A program made the position numbers and the translations under genes. DNA of 64,000 nucleotides from Scylla paramamosain (Eukaryota; Arthropoda; Malacostraca; Decapoda; Portunidae), in the NCBI RefSeq assembly GCF_035594125.1, contig NC_087190.1, positions 7,386,962 to 7,450,961 of the forward strand. The letters run 5' to 3'. The notes under the pieces were generated by a model, which had not been told where the DNA came from, did no database searches, and saw nothing but the letters and a program-made list of their open reading frames with translations. Positions 30,690 through 41,799 of the stretch are shown here, in pieces (within the stretch, counting starts at the first letter, position 1; every line of letters starts with the position of its first letter).

Positions 30690-31015
30690 TTCAAAGATGT
30701 TCCCTACTCCACCTTGCCAGTCTGTATGTGAGAATAAAATGTTATGATCAGAACTTCCAAGTGGGGCTTTCTTCACAACAGGGTAGGTGTCTTTTACAAT
30801 GCAAAACATAAGATCTAGTGTGTTCTTTCCTCGGGTCGTGCATTTAACGTATTGCTCGTAGGAAGTTATTTGGTCGTGAAAATTACAGCCAGTAATTTAA
30901 ACACTTTCAGGGATACTATTTTCAAATTTCTTGAAGCGGTTTGACAACAGTTCATCTGCCACTTCCATATTAACAGATGGAGGTACATATACACTGAAAA
31001 TTAACAGGTACAGTA
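30690..31015 (-). mobile_element. LINE endonuclease (APE-type) fragment
   Basis: The minus strand encodes FSVYVPPSVNMEVADELLSN...ITGCNFHDQITSYEQYVKCTTRGKNTLDLMFCIVKDTYPVVKKAPLGSSDHNILFS. The TRG..TLDL and GSSDHN motifs are the C-terminal blocks of APE endonucleases of Rex/jockey-like LINEs. No RT follows. It abuts the Gypsy remnant. Confidence 0.7.
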
Positions 31016-31083
31016 TGAAACTCCCTGGGTAAATAACAGGGTCGACAGGACACAACCATGTATTCTAGATCATCACATTAATG

Positions 31084-31155
<72 letters not shown>
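31084..31155. repeat. (CA)n microsatellite
   Basis: Pure CA run. Confidence 0.97.
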
Positions 31156-31688
31156 GCACACTTTTATATCTTGACACCTGGTTCAGGCCAATGAGCTTAG
31201 AGCCCAAAGTTTATTAACACAAGAATTACACACAGATGAAATAGTGACCTGAAACTTTCACACTAGCAAGATTGATGTCTATTTTACCACTCAGAGGGCA
31301 TCTTAAAAATTCATTGTATGGTTTAATCATATCCACAATTCTAATTTAAGATTAAGAAATTTCGTGATATAAAAACTTTATTATGCAACAGACTTAACGT
31401 TCACTAAGTTTCATGTCTGGCAGACACACTCTTCATAAAAGTTGTGGATGATTCCCAGATGGTTCAGTAGGTGAATGGTACAGCTACGACCTATCCTGAT
31501 ACAAAGATTTATTGGTCAGTAATGTATAATAAAGTGCCCTCTTAAAACTATTGAGCGTTTTACATAAAACCTTCCTTGGGTTCCTCCTTAACGCCTGTAG
31601 GTTCAGTAAATTTCATATAAAGCACAGGCAGAGATGACTTTGTGAACACACATTGCACTAATCTAGCATTAATCTACTGATTGATTTA
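31156..31688. other. Unassigned intergenic sequence
   Basis: No gene, element or strong repeat recognised. Confidence 0.4.
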
Positions 31689-31689
31689 A

Positions 31690-32224
31690 GCTGAGGCCGC
31701 AACATCGCGGTCATCTCGCGCCGCTGCCAAAACTTAAAACATCGCTACAAAACTTTAAAAGCAACAAAGAGTGTAGATTAGAATAATGATATTAAAACAA
31801 AATTACAGGTACGGTAATAATGTTAAGAGATCACTAAAAGTAAACATAAAAAAGGAAATGGGATGAACCATCAAAACCTTAAGTGTTAAAAATGAGAAGG
31901 TTGGTATTTTAATGTATTAATTCAATTAACTTACAGAGCGTACTGACTTCATCCCACTGACCCAGACCACTGTGTCTAGCATTGTTCGTTGACATTGACC
32001 CCACTGACCCAGATATCTGGCGTTGTTTCTTTTTATGCTTAAGACATCGACTCTACTGACCCAGATATCTGCCGTTGTTCGTTAGTGGTATAGTAAAAAC
32101 AAACAAAAAGTCACTAAAATTCAAGCATATAAAAGGAAATAGGATTAATTAGTGAAAAATGAGGTTCTACAAATGGAGAAGGTTGGTATTTGAATATATT
32201 AATTTCAAGTGAGCGGTATTTGGA
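31690..32224. repeat. Cluster of short diverged tandem repeats
   Basis: The word ACTGACCCAGA followed by a TCTGGCGTTGTTCGTT-like phrase occurs three times (about 31958, 32008 and 32058). The phrase GAGAAGGTTGGTATTT.AAT.TATTAATT occurs at about 31896 and 32178, with a looser third version at 32412. The block begins with the dispersed GCCGCAACATC...GCGCCGCTGCCAAAA motif shared with 21728. Confidence 0.65.
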
Positions 32225-32510
32225 GTGGAAGCGCTGTATCAAGGAATTAATGCTGTGGAGAGCTGTGCCACGGCCGAAGTCAAGCTTGAATGCCCGCCAG
32301 TGACTGCGGAGGCGCCGGTGAGCGGAGGACCTGCCAGTGACGAGAGTAAGTTTCCCCCTTGGAAATTAATTAGAATGACCTGGCAGGTGGTGTGACCCCC
32401 GTGCTGCAAATTAAGAAGGTTTGTATTTGAATATAATAATTTCAAGTGAGGGGTATGTGGAGTAGAAGTGATGTGCCCAGGGATTAGATTAACGCTTTGC
32501 CACGATAGTG
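32225..32510 (+). mobile_element. LTR-retrotransposon protease-region fragment
   Basis: The plus strand reads INAVESCATAEVKLECPPVTAEAPVSGGPASDESKFPPWKLI (about 32250-32370). This matches the minus strand at 46230-46065 (INAVESFVMPKVKFEFPSVNAEARVSGKPASDESKF), a region just after the protease motif of a gag-protease remnant. Fragment only. Confidence 0.55.
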
Positions 32511-32514
32511 AGAT

Positions 32515-32630
32515 GTTCACTCCCTAACGGCAGAGCGCAAAAGAGACAACGAACCGTACATCTGGCATGCTGTTCATGCATGCGCTGATCCCGAGTTATG
32601 AATAAACCTCAAGTGAACTTATACCGGTGT
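32515..32630 (+). repeat. Dispersed repeat, partner of 24141-24245
   Basis: Shares AACCGTACATCTGGCATG, TGTTCA.GCATGCGCTGATCC and AACCTCAAG with the inverted copy at 24141-24245. Confidence 0.7.
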
Positions 32631-32857
32631 AGCGTCAAACACGGGACCTTTACAAATCCAGGAACAAAAGGGATCCCACGTGCATGCGTGGAATATTGCT
32701 GCCCTGCCAGTCGCTAGACCACAGAGCAGTGCGCTCGTCACTGTTGGTGAGTTTTCAGTTGCTCTCATCCTTTGGGGTGTACAGGCATCTCTACTGCGGT
32801 TAGATTAGGTCAGGTCAGTTTAGGTTAGTTTAGGTTAGGTTGGGTTAGGTTAATTTA

Positions 32858-33114
<257 letters not shown>

Positions 33115-33124
33115 TTTTATTCAT

Positions 33125-33490
33125 AAAATTCATTAACATGGGTGTTGCAAGGCATAAAGCAGGTTTGGCTAGTGGCTGGAAGGCGGGAGCTCCTTTGTGA
33201 TTCAGTACGATATCTGCTGGCAGCAACATCCCACACATGCCCAGATCCCTTTTATTCCCATATTTGCAAAAGGTCTCCAGTTTGACGCAACACCGATGTT
33301 ACCCGAGTAAATCGAATAATCTAACGGTTTTGGATTGAAAGTAGTTAAGACATAGCCTATGGCACTCCCTGAATCAAGGAGGAGCCTCCTACCAAATTTC
33401 ATCACAATTAGTTCAATGTTTTTTCCGTGAAAAGCGGACACATCCACACACAGACAGACAGACAGACAGTTTGTTTTATTATATAAGATA
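33125..33490. mobile_element. Possible 3' tail of a retroposon
   Basis: AAATTTCATCACAATTAGTT, then TTTTTCCGTGAAAAGCGGACA, a (GACA)n run (about 33452-33471) and TTTATTATATAAGAT at 33475-33490 resemble the closing segments of widespread arthropod retroposons. A diverged duplicate of the AATCTAACGGTTTTGGATTG part occurs at about 33610. Family not identified. Confidence 0.4.
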
Positions 33491-33931
33491 AAAAAAAATC
33501 CAAGCTAACAATGAATGAATGCTTGACGCCACCATAAAAAAAAAATGTGTTACAGTATACTTGACACCACTATCAAGAATTGGGTTATGGTGACAAATTT
33601 GCTTGAATAATATAACGGTTTCGGGTTGGAAGTAATTAAGACTGTTACCACTAGTTCAACACTCTTCCTAAATTGTTGATGGTTATTTAGATTTAAGGAC
33701 TGATGGTAAATTGACGAGGGTTCTCCTTATCATCTGAGACGGTACTATAAGGTAATTAAAGTGTCTGGAATTAAAATTGTAATGGGCCATTTGGTGTTGT
33801 ATTTTTTTTTTTTTTTACCTATGCTTCTGTGTACACATTTTTGTATATTCAATATGTTCATTGTAGTGTATTTACTTTCTTTTATGTGTCATTTGATAAA
33901 GGATTTTGTGGATGATAATTCAAACTACTAT
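33491..33931. other. Unassigned
   Basis: AT-rich with a poly-T run at about 33803-33816 and a partial duplicate of the preceding tail near 33605. No gene. Confidence 0.4.
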
Positions 33932-34468
33932 TGTAATGACTGAAAGGGGGAGGGGGGAGAGACTCCGCCCACGCCAGTTAATGTGGAAAGGGGTCAGGTG
34001 CTGGGAACTCGTTCCCTTGTCTGAGGGTGAAGCGGGCAGACGGCGACGGGTGGAGAGCTGAGGGGTGGAGCGGTGGTTGTGACTACCCATACCTGGAGTG
34101 GGATTGCGGTTGCTGTCCCTACGTTTACGTGGCTGGCGTCACGAGTAGTGTGTGGCTGTGCTGATTGCTGGAGTGGTGACAGTGCTGCACGTGGTGTGTT
34201 AAATGGTATGTGTTGACATGATTGGGTGTCAAATGTTTTCTTGTGTTGGTGTGATGCATTAGTCTGTAAAATACGTTCAATCTTGATGATATTGTATTTA
34301 ATAATCCAGAGAAGGAGAGTGAAATTGTATGTATGTGTATGTGTGCCCGCGTGTCTGTGCTGTGTGTTGGATGAAACTAGTCCCCCAGGTTAGCTGTGTG
34401 TGGTAAGCTATTTACTTTCCTTGGTGTTGCAGTGAGTGGGAAGACACCGAGGAAGATTGGAGGTGACA
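33932..34468 (+). repeat. Putative 5' LTR of the integrase-first Gypsy element
   Basis: It begins TGTAATGACTGAAAGG and ends GGAGGTGACA, followed by GAATTGGAGGCCTGTCCGC, which could serve as a primer site and sits as in the LTR X element. No matching 3' LTR was found, so the boundaries are tentative. Confidence 0.35.
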
Positions 34469-34663
34469 GAATTGGAGGCCTGTCCGCGATATCTTCTTCC
34501 TTGTGTGATTTGTGAACAGTGACTTCATGTATGTCGCCATACATTCCATTCCACCCGCAAGTCTCGCTACCCTGCGTGATACTGTACTCCTGTGGCAGCT
34601 GTTCATGGACATGCGCTTCTGTTCTCTTGAGGTTAGTATTTATAACGACAGTTATTTGTCAAG

Positions 34664-36400
34664 ATGGCGAACCACGTGGAACAGTTCATAGACTCTTTGA
34701 ATGTCAACTACTTGTATCAGTGTAGTAGAGAAGAGCTTGGTGTGCTAGCAGATAAATTTGGTGTTAAGTTGACTGCTAGGCTCAAGGATGACATGCAGAA
34801 AGAGTTAGTTACAATGTTGACAGAGAAAGGTTTGTTGTGTGTGGAGGAACATGGAGGAACAGCACGTCCATGAAAGTGGACAAAGTGAATTGGAAACAAA
34901 TGGTGCAGGAGTACGGTGGGAAATGTCTGGCAGTGAAAGGTACATATTGGACAGAACGAAATAAGAGGTGGAACTAAAGAAGGCAGAAGTGGAAACGAAA
35001 AGGTTAGAGAAGGGAGACGGTGATTTGAGACGGTGATTTGAGAGGTGATTCGGGGGATAAAAAGGCTTATTTGTCCCTGATTTTGTTGAAAGTGAGGCAG
35101 ATAACTTCTTCCTCCAATTCGAGAAGGTAGCAGAGTTGAGAGGTAGGCCAGTGGAAGAGTGGGCACTCTTAGTACAGATAAAATTGAAAGGAAAAGCCAG
35201 GGAAGCTTATAATGGTCTAACTGTTGATGAGTGTAGAGACTATGCCGCTGTTAAGGAAGCAGTGTTATCAACTGTACGTGTGGCTCCTGAGGTACATGGA
35301 TTAAAGTTTAGGGCGGTAAATAAATAATTTAATTAATTAATTAAACAAATAAATTAAATAAAAATAAATAAATAAAATAAATAAAAAAGTAAATAATTGC
35401 ACATCCCTGGAAATGGCTAGAGAGTGTACCCTAAAGTTGGATAAGTGGGTCAAATCTGAGGATGTTAAAAATGTGGAGGACATGAAAGAGGTGATTTTGT
35501 TAGAGCATTTTAGGAACCAAATACATCCTAACATGAAGTATGAAATCATGAAAGCTGATATAAAGACCGTAATGGAAGCAGGACGTAAAGCTGACCAGCT
35601 TGAAGCAGCATATGGGGTATGTAGGAGGGATGTGGGAATCAAGGTAAATACGTCAAGTCAAAACTATTTCAAGGGAAGGTTTAATAGTGCACATGTGGCA
35701 ATGCAGCCAAATATAAATGCTATGTTTGAAAGTAGTGACTGTTCTGTAAATTCAAGCAATATGCAAGGGCAAATACTGCGTCCTTCCTGCAAGCCGAGTA
35801 CCATTGTTGAGCACAACGTATAATGATTTGCAAGGTACAGCATCAATTAGGTGCTTTAACTGTGGGCATCCTGGTCACTTCAGTAGGGATTGTCAACAAT
35901 CAAGTAAGGAAGCAAAATTTTCCTATTGTGGTCGTTTTGGCCATAAAGGATTTCATTGTGAGAACAGTAGTTTGGCAGGTAAGCCAAAGGAAGTGGCACT
36001 GAGTGTAAAGAGGGAACCATGTTCAAGTGCTCCGGTTGATGTCAAAGTAGTGGGGAAATGTACTGCTGCTGTGGATTTTGAACCATTTATTACTCAAGGA
36101 ATGATAAAAATTAGAGGGTGGTTCAGAGAAGGAAATAGCCATTTTAAGAGATACAGCTGCAAATATGAGTTTAGTGCTTCGAAATGTATTGGAATGGACA
36201 GAGCTCTTTCACGGTAGAACAAATAGAGGTGAGATGCATTAACTCTATTGGTGTTGTGCCGGTCCATGGTTAGAGAACGGATTTGTCAGTGGAAGAGTTA
36301 AAGCAAGAGTTAAAGCAGGTGTGAGTAATAAGTTAGCGGTCAGTGGTGTACAAATGTTTCTAGGAAATGACCTAGCAGGTAAGAAAGTTGTTCCTGAAAC
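34664..36400 (+). mobile_element. Gag and protease of the integrase-first Gypsy element
   Basis: Gag starts MANHVEQFIDSLNVNYLYQCSREELGVLADKFGVKL (34664). Capsid-like segments follow: FFLQFEKVAELRGRPVEEWALLVQIKLKGKAREAYNGL (35107-35225), then after an AT-rich insertion (35320-35400) a SCAN-like segment with KEVILLEHFRNQIHPNMKYEI (35485-35550). Nucleocapsid: CFNCGHPGHFSRDC is a perfect CX2CX4HX4C knuckle (35851-35892); the second one lacks its first Cys (SYCGRFGHKGFHC). Protease: AILRDTAANMSLVLRN (about 36135-36190) with DTA in place of the catalytic DTG/DSG, then a conserved block GVQMFLGNDLAGKKV. Frameshifts at ~34870, ~35820 and ~36110. Confidence 0.82.
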
Positions 36401-36925
36401 AGGAGAGAGTCTACTGGTAAATGATAATTTTTGCCCTGAGATAAGTGAGGAGGACAAACTTGAGGAAAATGCTATATATCCAGCACGTGTTGTGACTAGA
36501 GCTAAGACTAGAAATAGAGACATGAAAGTGGCTAATGGTGAGGGAGAGGATAATGGTGATCTGGAGGAGAGCTTAGGTGTGTTGTTTGATCAGAAAGATG
36601 TGGATATGAAGGAGGTGGAAGATGTGAATGTGAAGGAGGTGGAAAATAAGAGTCATTACGAGGTAGAGGAGTTGCCTGACTGTCGTGAGCAAAGGGAATG
36701 TGAAGGAGGTGGAAAATAAGAGTCATTACCAGATAGAGGTGTTGCCTGACTTGTCGTGAGCAAAGGAGGAGTTGATTCAGGAGCAGAAACGTTACAGTAG
36801 CTTACAATCTCTGTGGAGCAGAGCTGAGATAGATAAAAAATAACTGCTTATTATGTCGGATACTATATAAAGGATGGAATGTTAATGAGAAATTGGAGGC
36901 CTATTGCCAGTCCAACTGACAATAT
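36401..36925 (+). mobile_element. Protease-integrase linker of the Gypsy element
   Basis: Charged linker: YPARVVTRAKTRNRDMKVANGEGEDNGD..., including a duplicated phrase NVKEVENKSHYEVEELPDC (the word GAAGGAGGTGGAAAATAAGA recurs at about 36630 and 36702). It continues with EQKRYSSLQSLWSRAEID and then decayed sequence up to the integrase. Confidence 0.6.
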
Positions 36926-38815
36926 GTGGATGGTGGAAAGCAAATTATTGTACCTAAGGAGTATAGGACGAGGCTGATGGAGCTCGCTCATAGGAATGTT
37001 TGGTCTGGTCACCTGGGAGTGGCAAAAACATTAAAGAAAATTGTTTGTCATTTCTTTTGGCCAGGAATAAACAAAGATATAACAAACTACTGTAGAACGT
37101 GTCACACTTCTCAAATCAGGTGGTAAAGCTGGTAATTGATTGTGTGGGGACGTTACTTCGTACACGAAAAGGTAACCAGTATATACTGACAATCATGTGC
37201 ACAGCTACAAGATTTCCTGAGGCCATTCCTTTGAGAAGCATAAATAGTAGAGTAATGGGGAGTTTTCGGAACTAAACCGCTAGATGTCGTTGCTGTTCAT
37301 CTAACTGTGGGAAAGAGAGCTAAAATATTGTTGTAGCAAATCCCAGGTGCGTAAAGATGCATAGAACATTGATCATCATGATACTATTGAAATGATGTAT
37401 CGACTTTTCAATATCCGGTATGGATAATATTCAGAGAATGTGGTCAAATTAAATATTTTTTGTGTAATTATCGAGTAAACTGCTAGCATCATCTTCAATA
37501 AAGCATATTACAAGTATAAAAACTATTGATTTGGACAACGAAAATATAAAAAATCACACTCTACTATATAGCATGACACAACCTACTTACTAACATCGTG
37601 ATATATGGCTCGTTTTTTTTTTTGGGGGGGGGGAATTTTAGCATCCCTCTCACGAAGAGAGCGACAAGGCAAAGTAATCGAAAACCAAAACAAACATCTC
37701 TCAGGCGTTCCTGCTGCTGATGTAGTATCCAGCTACCGTAATCGATTGCTTAGAGCGTAGTGGAGATGGGCACCGCAGCAACTTTCAAGTTCTTGTCCAA
37801 CAACGTGTTTCTTAAGTTCAAGCAGCGCGGCGAGTCAGGTGTGTGTTTTGGTTAGAGATACAGCATTACTATCGCCAGGACACTCGAGTTGCCAATTTAT
37901 TTATTTTTTTATTAAAATTGCCGTTTCCATAAACTAGGAAGGAGATCTATGTAATTTGGACTTTTGACTGTCACAGACATGTTGCCTTTATTTACTGTCG
38001 TCTAGATTAAGACGTTTCCAATCGAGTGTATTCATTTGAAAATCTTAAGATGACCAAATAAATCTAAATGCCGATTCACTAGAAAATCAACTTATATACA
38101 TTTGTTCATGAAAAGAGTTTGATTTTACCTGTGTTACTACTTAGAAAGGATTACGTAGAAAAATATATTATATAATCCCATTGCATCTTCATGTAAATAG
38201 AATAAAACTGTAGGTATATCTGACATTGCTTGTGAGAGAAGAGTTTGTGTGTGCTGCCACCTGATGACAACCACTAGTTCTGAAAACTCCCCATTGCAAG
38301 GGAGCTGGTGAAATTTTCTACTTGGATTGCCATGTCATCCTGTGAGACCAGGGGAGTAATTTTACATCAAGGTTATTCAGGAATGTATTGAAAGCATTAA
38401 GCATCAAACAACAATATATCTTATGCTTATCCTTAATGGCAAGGGTGCATAGAAAGATTTCACCAGACTCAAAAAAAATGTACTGTGACGAGATGGATAG
38501 AGAGAGGGGTGAGGCATCGCCGTTAGTTTAATTTGCTTTAGGGGATGCTGTAAATGAATCGACGGGATTTAGTCCTTTCGATCTGGTATATGGACACGAG
38601 GTGCGCGGTCCATTAATGATGTTAAAGGAAAAGTGGTTGGAAAATAATAAAGTATTCAGTGTATCCCGATATGTGAAAACTTTCAAGGAGAGACTAATGA
38701 AAGCAAACGAAATTGCTAGGAAGAACTTACATGAGGTTCAGAATGAAATGAAGGGGTGGTACGACAGAAAGGCTAAAAAAAAGAGTACTTCAACCAGGTG
38801 ACAGGGTATTAGTAC
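36926..38815 (+). mobile_element. Integrase of the Gypsy element, split by a TIR insertion
   Basis: The HHCC zinc-binding region is VPKEYRTRLMELAHRNVWSGHLGVAKTLKKIVCHFFWPGINKDITNYCRTCHTSQ (36950-37120). The catalytic core follows in another frame: LLRTRKGNQYILTIMCTATRFPEAIPLRSINSRV (about 37150-37255). It is interrupted at 37257-38292 and resumes ARELVKF.TW (38296 onwards) with a decayed DQG.NF and ERFHQT-type block. The C-terminus is ESTGFSPFDLVYGHEVRGPLMMLKEKWL...WYDRKAKKK (38540-38790). The core Asp positions are damaged. Integrase lies upstream of RT in this element. Confidence 0.82.
37257..38292. mobile_element. TIR element of unknown family inserted in the integrase
   Basis: 1036-bp insert with terminal repeats GGGGAGTTTTCGGAACTA (37257-37274) and, at 38275-38292, the complement of GGGGAGTTTTCAGAACTA (17 of 18 identical). 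It is flanked by AT on both sides (37255-37256 and 38293-38294). Removing it with one AT restores the integrase reading ...NSRVIARELVK. A 29-codon ORF (37766-37855, MGTAATFKFLSNNVFLKFKQ) is followed within frame by a potential donor CAG/GTGTGT. No transposase seen. The 2-bp AT duplication does not match a common superfamily. Confidence 0.75.
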
Positions 38816-38824
38816 AATTTCCTA

Positions 38825-39020
38825 AAGGCTAGATACAGTGGACCTTGGGTTGTGGAAAAGAAAATAAGCAATGTAAATTATTTGGTAAGAGCTCCAGATA
38901 GGCGGAAAAGTAATCAACTGTAAAGGCTAGATACAGTGGACCTTGGGTAGTGGAAAAAAAAAATAAGCAATGTAAATTACTTGGTGAGAGCTAGGAGATA
39001 GGAGATAGGCGGAAAAGTAA
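38825..39020 (+). repeat. ~98-bp tandem duplication in the integrase tail
   Basis: AAGGCTAGATACAGTGGACC and the following phrase (TTGGG..GTGGAAAA..AATAAGCAATGTAAATTA.TTGGT.AGAGCT...GGCGGAAAAGTAATCAA) occur twice in a row. The first copy has CCAGATAGGCGG and the second a GGAGATA triplication. Confidence 0.88.
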
Positions 39021-39160
39021 TCAATTGTATCACATAAATATGATAAAGCCATATTATTGTCGGGGAGAAGAGAAACGAGTGGAGGGTAATGAAAGACTTT
39101 GTGTAAGTGCAGTACAGTGTAGAGATGTAAATTATGATGAGGAATTTCTGATGAGTAAAT

Positions 39161-39945
39161 GTGAAGGTCAAAAGCCTGGAGAACTCGCAAGTCTTAGGTG
39201 ACCTAATTGAGAAGTTAAAACACTTGAATCAGGATCAGATGTATGAAGTAGTGAAGATCATTAATGAGTTTAAATCTTTATTCGGTGATGTACCTAGAAG
39301 AACTGATATGATTGTTCATGATATAGAGGTAAATGATGCAAAGCCAGTTAAACAACATCCATACAGAGTAAACCCAGTTAAGAGATAGGATCATGAGGAG
39401 AGAGGTACAGTATATGCTTGATAATGACGTGATAGAGCCTAGCACCAGCCCTTGGAGCTCGCCCTGTGTTTTGGTGCCGAAGCCTGGAGGTGATGGTTAC
39501 AGGTTTTGCACTGATTTTACAAAAGTCAATGCTTTGATAAAAAGCGATTCGTATCCTATTCCACGAATCGATGATTGTATAGATCAGTTAGGAAATGCTA
39601 GGTTTGACAAAAAAAAAAAAAATTGCTGAAAGGTTTCTGGCAGGTAGGATTGACTGAACGAGCTAAGGAAATTATAGTATTTGTTACAATGGACGGATTT
39701 TTTCAGTACGGGATCCTTCCGTTCGGGATGAAGAACAGTTCTAGTTGCTTTCAGAGATTATGTCAGTAGTGTATTAAAGGATGTAGAGGAATGTGCTGTT
39801 TATTTTCATGACAATTTTGTATTCTGAGGTTTGGGAGGAACATCTAGTTTTATTGAGGAAAGTGTTCCAGAAACCTGACAATGCAAATCTCACTGTAAAC
39901 TCAATTAAAACTGACTTTGTTAAAGCATATGTAGATTTCACTCCA
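39161..39945 (+). mobile_element. Reverse transcriptase of the Gypsy element (downstream of integrase)
   Basis: It reads LGDLIEKLKHLNQDQMYEVVKIINEFKSLFGDVPRRTDMIVHDIEVNDAKPVKQHPYRVNPVKR (39180-39388). RT N-terminal EVQYMLDNDVIEPSTSPWSSPCVLVPKPGGDGYRFCTDFTKVNALIKSDSYPIPRIDDCIDQLGNARF follows, then after a poly-A frameshift VTMDGFFQYGILPFGMKNSS. The active-site block reads CAVYFHDNFVF, so the catalytic DD has become HD. The element is cut off near 39945 by the DIRS-like element. Confidence 0.85.
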
Positions 39946-40249
39946 CGACTATTTAACTGACGTCACCGGTAGTCAACGAGATGCCCGCGTCGCCAGTTCC
40001 ACGTCAGTTCGCTGCTAGTCTCCACGCAGTTCACACTACCTGCTGCTGCTGCTCTACACTGTGCACTGTTACTGCCGCTCGTCGATCAACTTGGCTACTT
40101 TTCACCGGCTTTCTCCAAGGAGTCAGCCCGGTAAGCTCTCACCTTTTTATCGCTACGGCAAGCGCTATGGTGAATACACATATAGGGTCCAAGGACGTAT
40201 ATGTTGGCCTTTGTGTTAACCGGTTTTTCTCCGTTTTTCTAGACGAGTT

Positions 40250-41487
40250 ATGTCGGATTGGGATAAGGCCCCGGGAACGCCACGGCGTCCCTCCTCGCCT
40301 GCTTCTGGACGGAAACGACGTGAGAGGGACCCTCTGGAAGGCGATGCCAAGCGTAGGAAGGTCTCCCGAGATAGTTGCAATACGCAACCATCGGCCGCTG
40401 GTGCTTCTCAGCAGTCAGTCGCTGGTCCGAGCCACGTCAACGATACGGCTGTGTCTCAATCGAGTGAAGGCAACTTGGACCGATTATCTACCCTGCTGAG
40501 TGCCCTAATTGACAAATTAGACAAGCCGACAGCTCCTCCAGTGTCATCGGGGGCCGATTGTAGCGGGTACCTTGACTTTTCCCCTTCTGATGACGAAACA
40601 GCTGAAGTTTCCCCGTGTCTGCCCGAGCTTGATCCGTTAGACAACCTCGACCGGCTCACCGCCGCACAGCCAACAGGTGATACTGTGGTTGATACTGGCT
40701 CCCAGAAGGCTCTTGATAAGGTTGCTGGCCATCTCCATGGTGAGGAAGAAACAGGTGACCCTTTATCTGACCGTCTGGCTGGCATTCTTAATGCGAGTCT
40801 GCGACGTTGGCCTTCCGTTGACTGCGTGAAGCTCACATGTGATAAGATCAAGCTTCCGGGTAATGTATCCAACTTAAAGGTCCAAGCGACCAATCCTGCC
40901 ATCACCAAGGCAATAAGTGTTGGTGGAAAACTGGTTGACACAAGGCTTTCACTTACTAATAAACTATTGACAAAGGCACAGGTCCCAGTTGCCCGTTGCA
41001 TCAATGATATAGGAGATAAGAAAGATAAACCCTTAACCTCCTACCTTGTTGGTCTTAATAGTAGCCTGAGGCTGATATTGGAGATAAGAAAGATAAGCCC
41101 TTAACCTCCTACCTTGATGTTCTTAACAGCCTGAGGCTGCTAACTTCCGCTGTTAACTTCATCAATCAGCTACGGAAAGAGGTTGCGCAGGCTCACGTGC
41201 ATGATTCTGCCTTGGCAGAGCTCTGTAATTGGGACTATGCGGTCGGCAAGAATGACTTGTTCCCCTTTGATGTCATAAAGAAATGTGAGGAAATACACAA
41301 GTACAGAAAACTTGGGAGGCCCAACTTCCGTCCTTACAAAGCTCCTGGGAGACGGTTTGCTCCACCTCGCGAGTTACCTAGACGACCTTACCCTCAGCAG
41401 TCAAGGTCACGTCACCAGGCAAGGCTTTTTTTAGGCCAGAGGCCTCCCCACGGGAGGGGGATGCCAAGACACAGAACTCCCCAGTGA
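40250..41487 (+). mobile_element. DIRS-like element, gag-like ORF
   Basis: ORF MSDWDKAPGTPRRPSSPASGRKRRERDP... (40250-41104) continues in the frame at 41105-41487. The N-terminus is basic and Ser/Pro-rich, the middle acidic. The conserved part is LSDRLAGILNASLRRWPSVDCVKLTCDKIKLPGNVSNLKVQATNPAITKAISVGGKLVDTRLSLTNKLLTKA, followed by FINQLRKEVAQAHVHDSALAELCNWDYAVGKNDLFPFDVIKKC and an Arg/Pro-rich tail. This resembles the first ORF of DIRS-type retrotransposons in size and composition and precedes a DIRS-type RT. A short duplication GAGATAAGAAAGATAA.CCCTTAACCTCCTACCTTG (about 41010-41120) causes the frame break. 39946-40249 is the upstream part without an identified terminal repeat. Confidence 0.75.
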
Positions 41488-41799
41488 GACTACCGTCGGT
41501 GACTTCCTTGTTAATGCCTTTGGTTAGTACTCCGAATAATTTTTGTGGAGGAAAAATTTTTGTTGCTAGGTCGCAGTGGTATTGTCTCTCCTTAGATTAA
41601 TGGATTCATGATGTGGTACATGGAAAATTTTTTGTTTTTGTGAATGTTCCCATACAGAGGATTTCACCGGCTCCTCTCAACTTGTCTCTTGCAGATCAAA
41701 AAGCCCTGGATTCTGCCATGTTGATGTTCTTGAGCACAAAATAGCAGGGGATCGTGGTTTCCTTTCTAACCCTTATCCTACCATTAAGAGAGATGGCAT

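Noticed and set aside
31084..31155. CRISPR-like or satellite array
   Set aside because: Simple CA dinucleotide repeat without spacers; no CRISPR structure anywhere in the window.
40456..41004. 182-codon minus-strand ORF
   Set aside because: Antisense shadow of the DIRS-like gag ORF.
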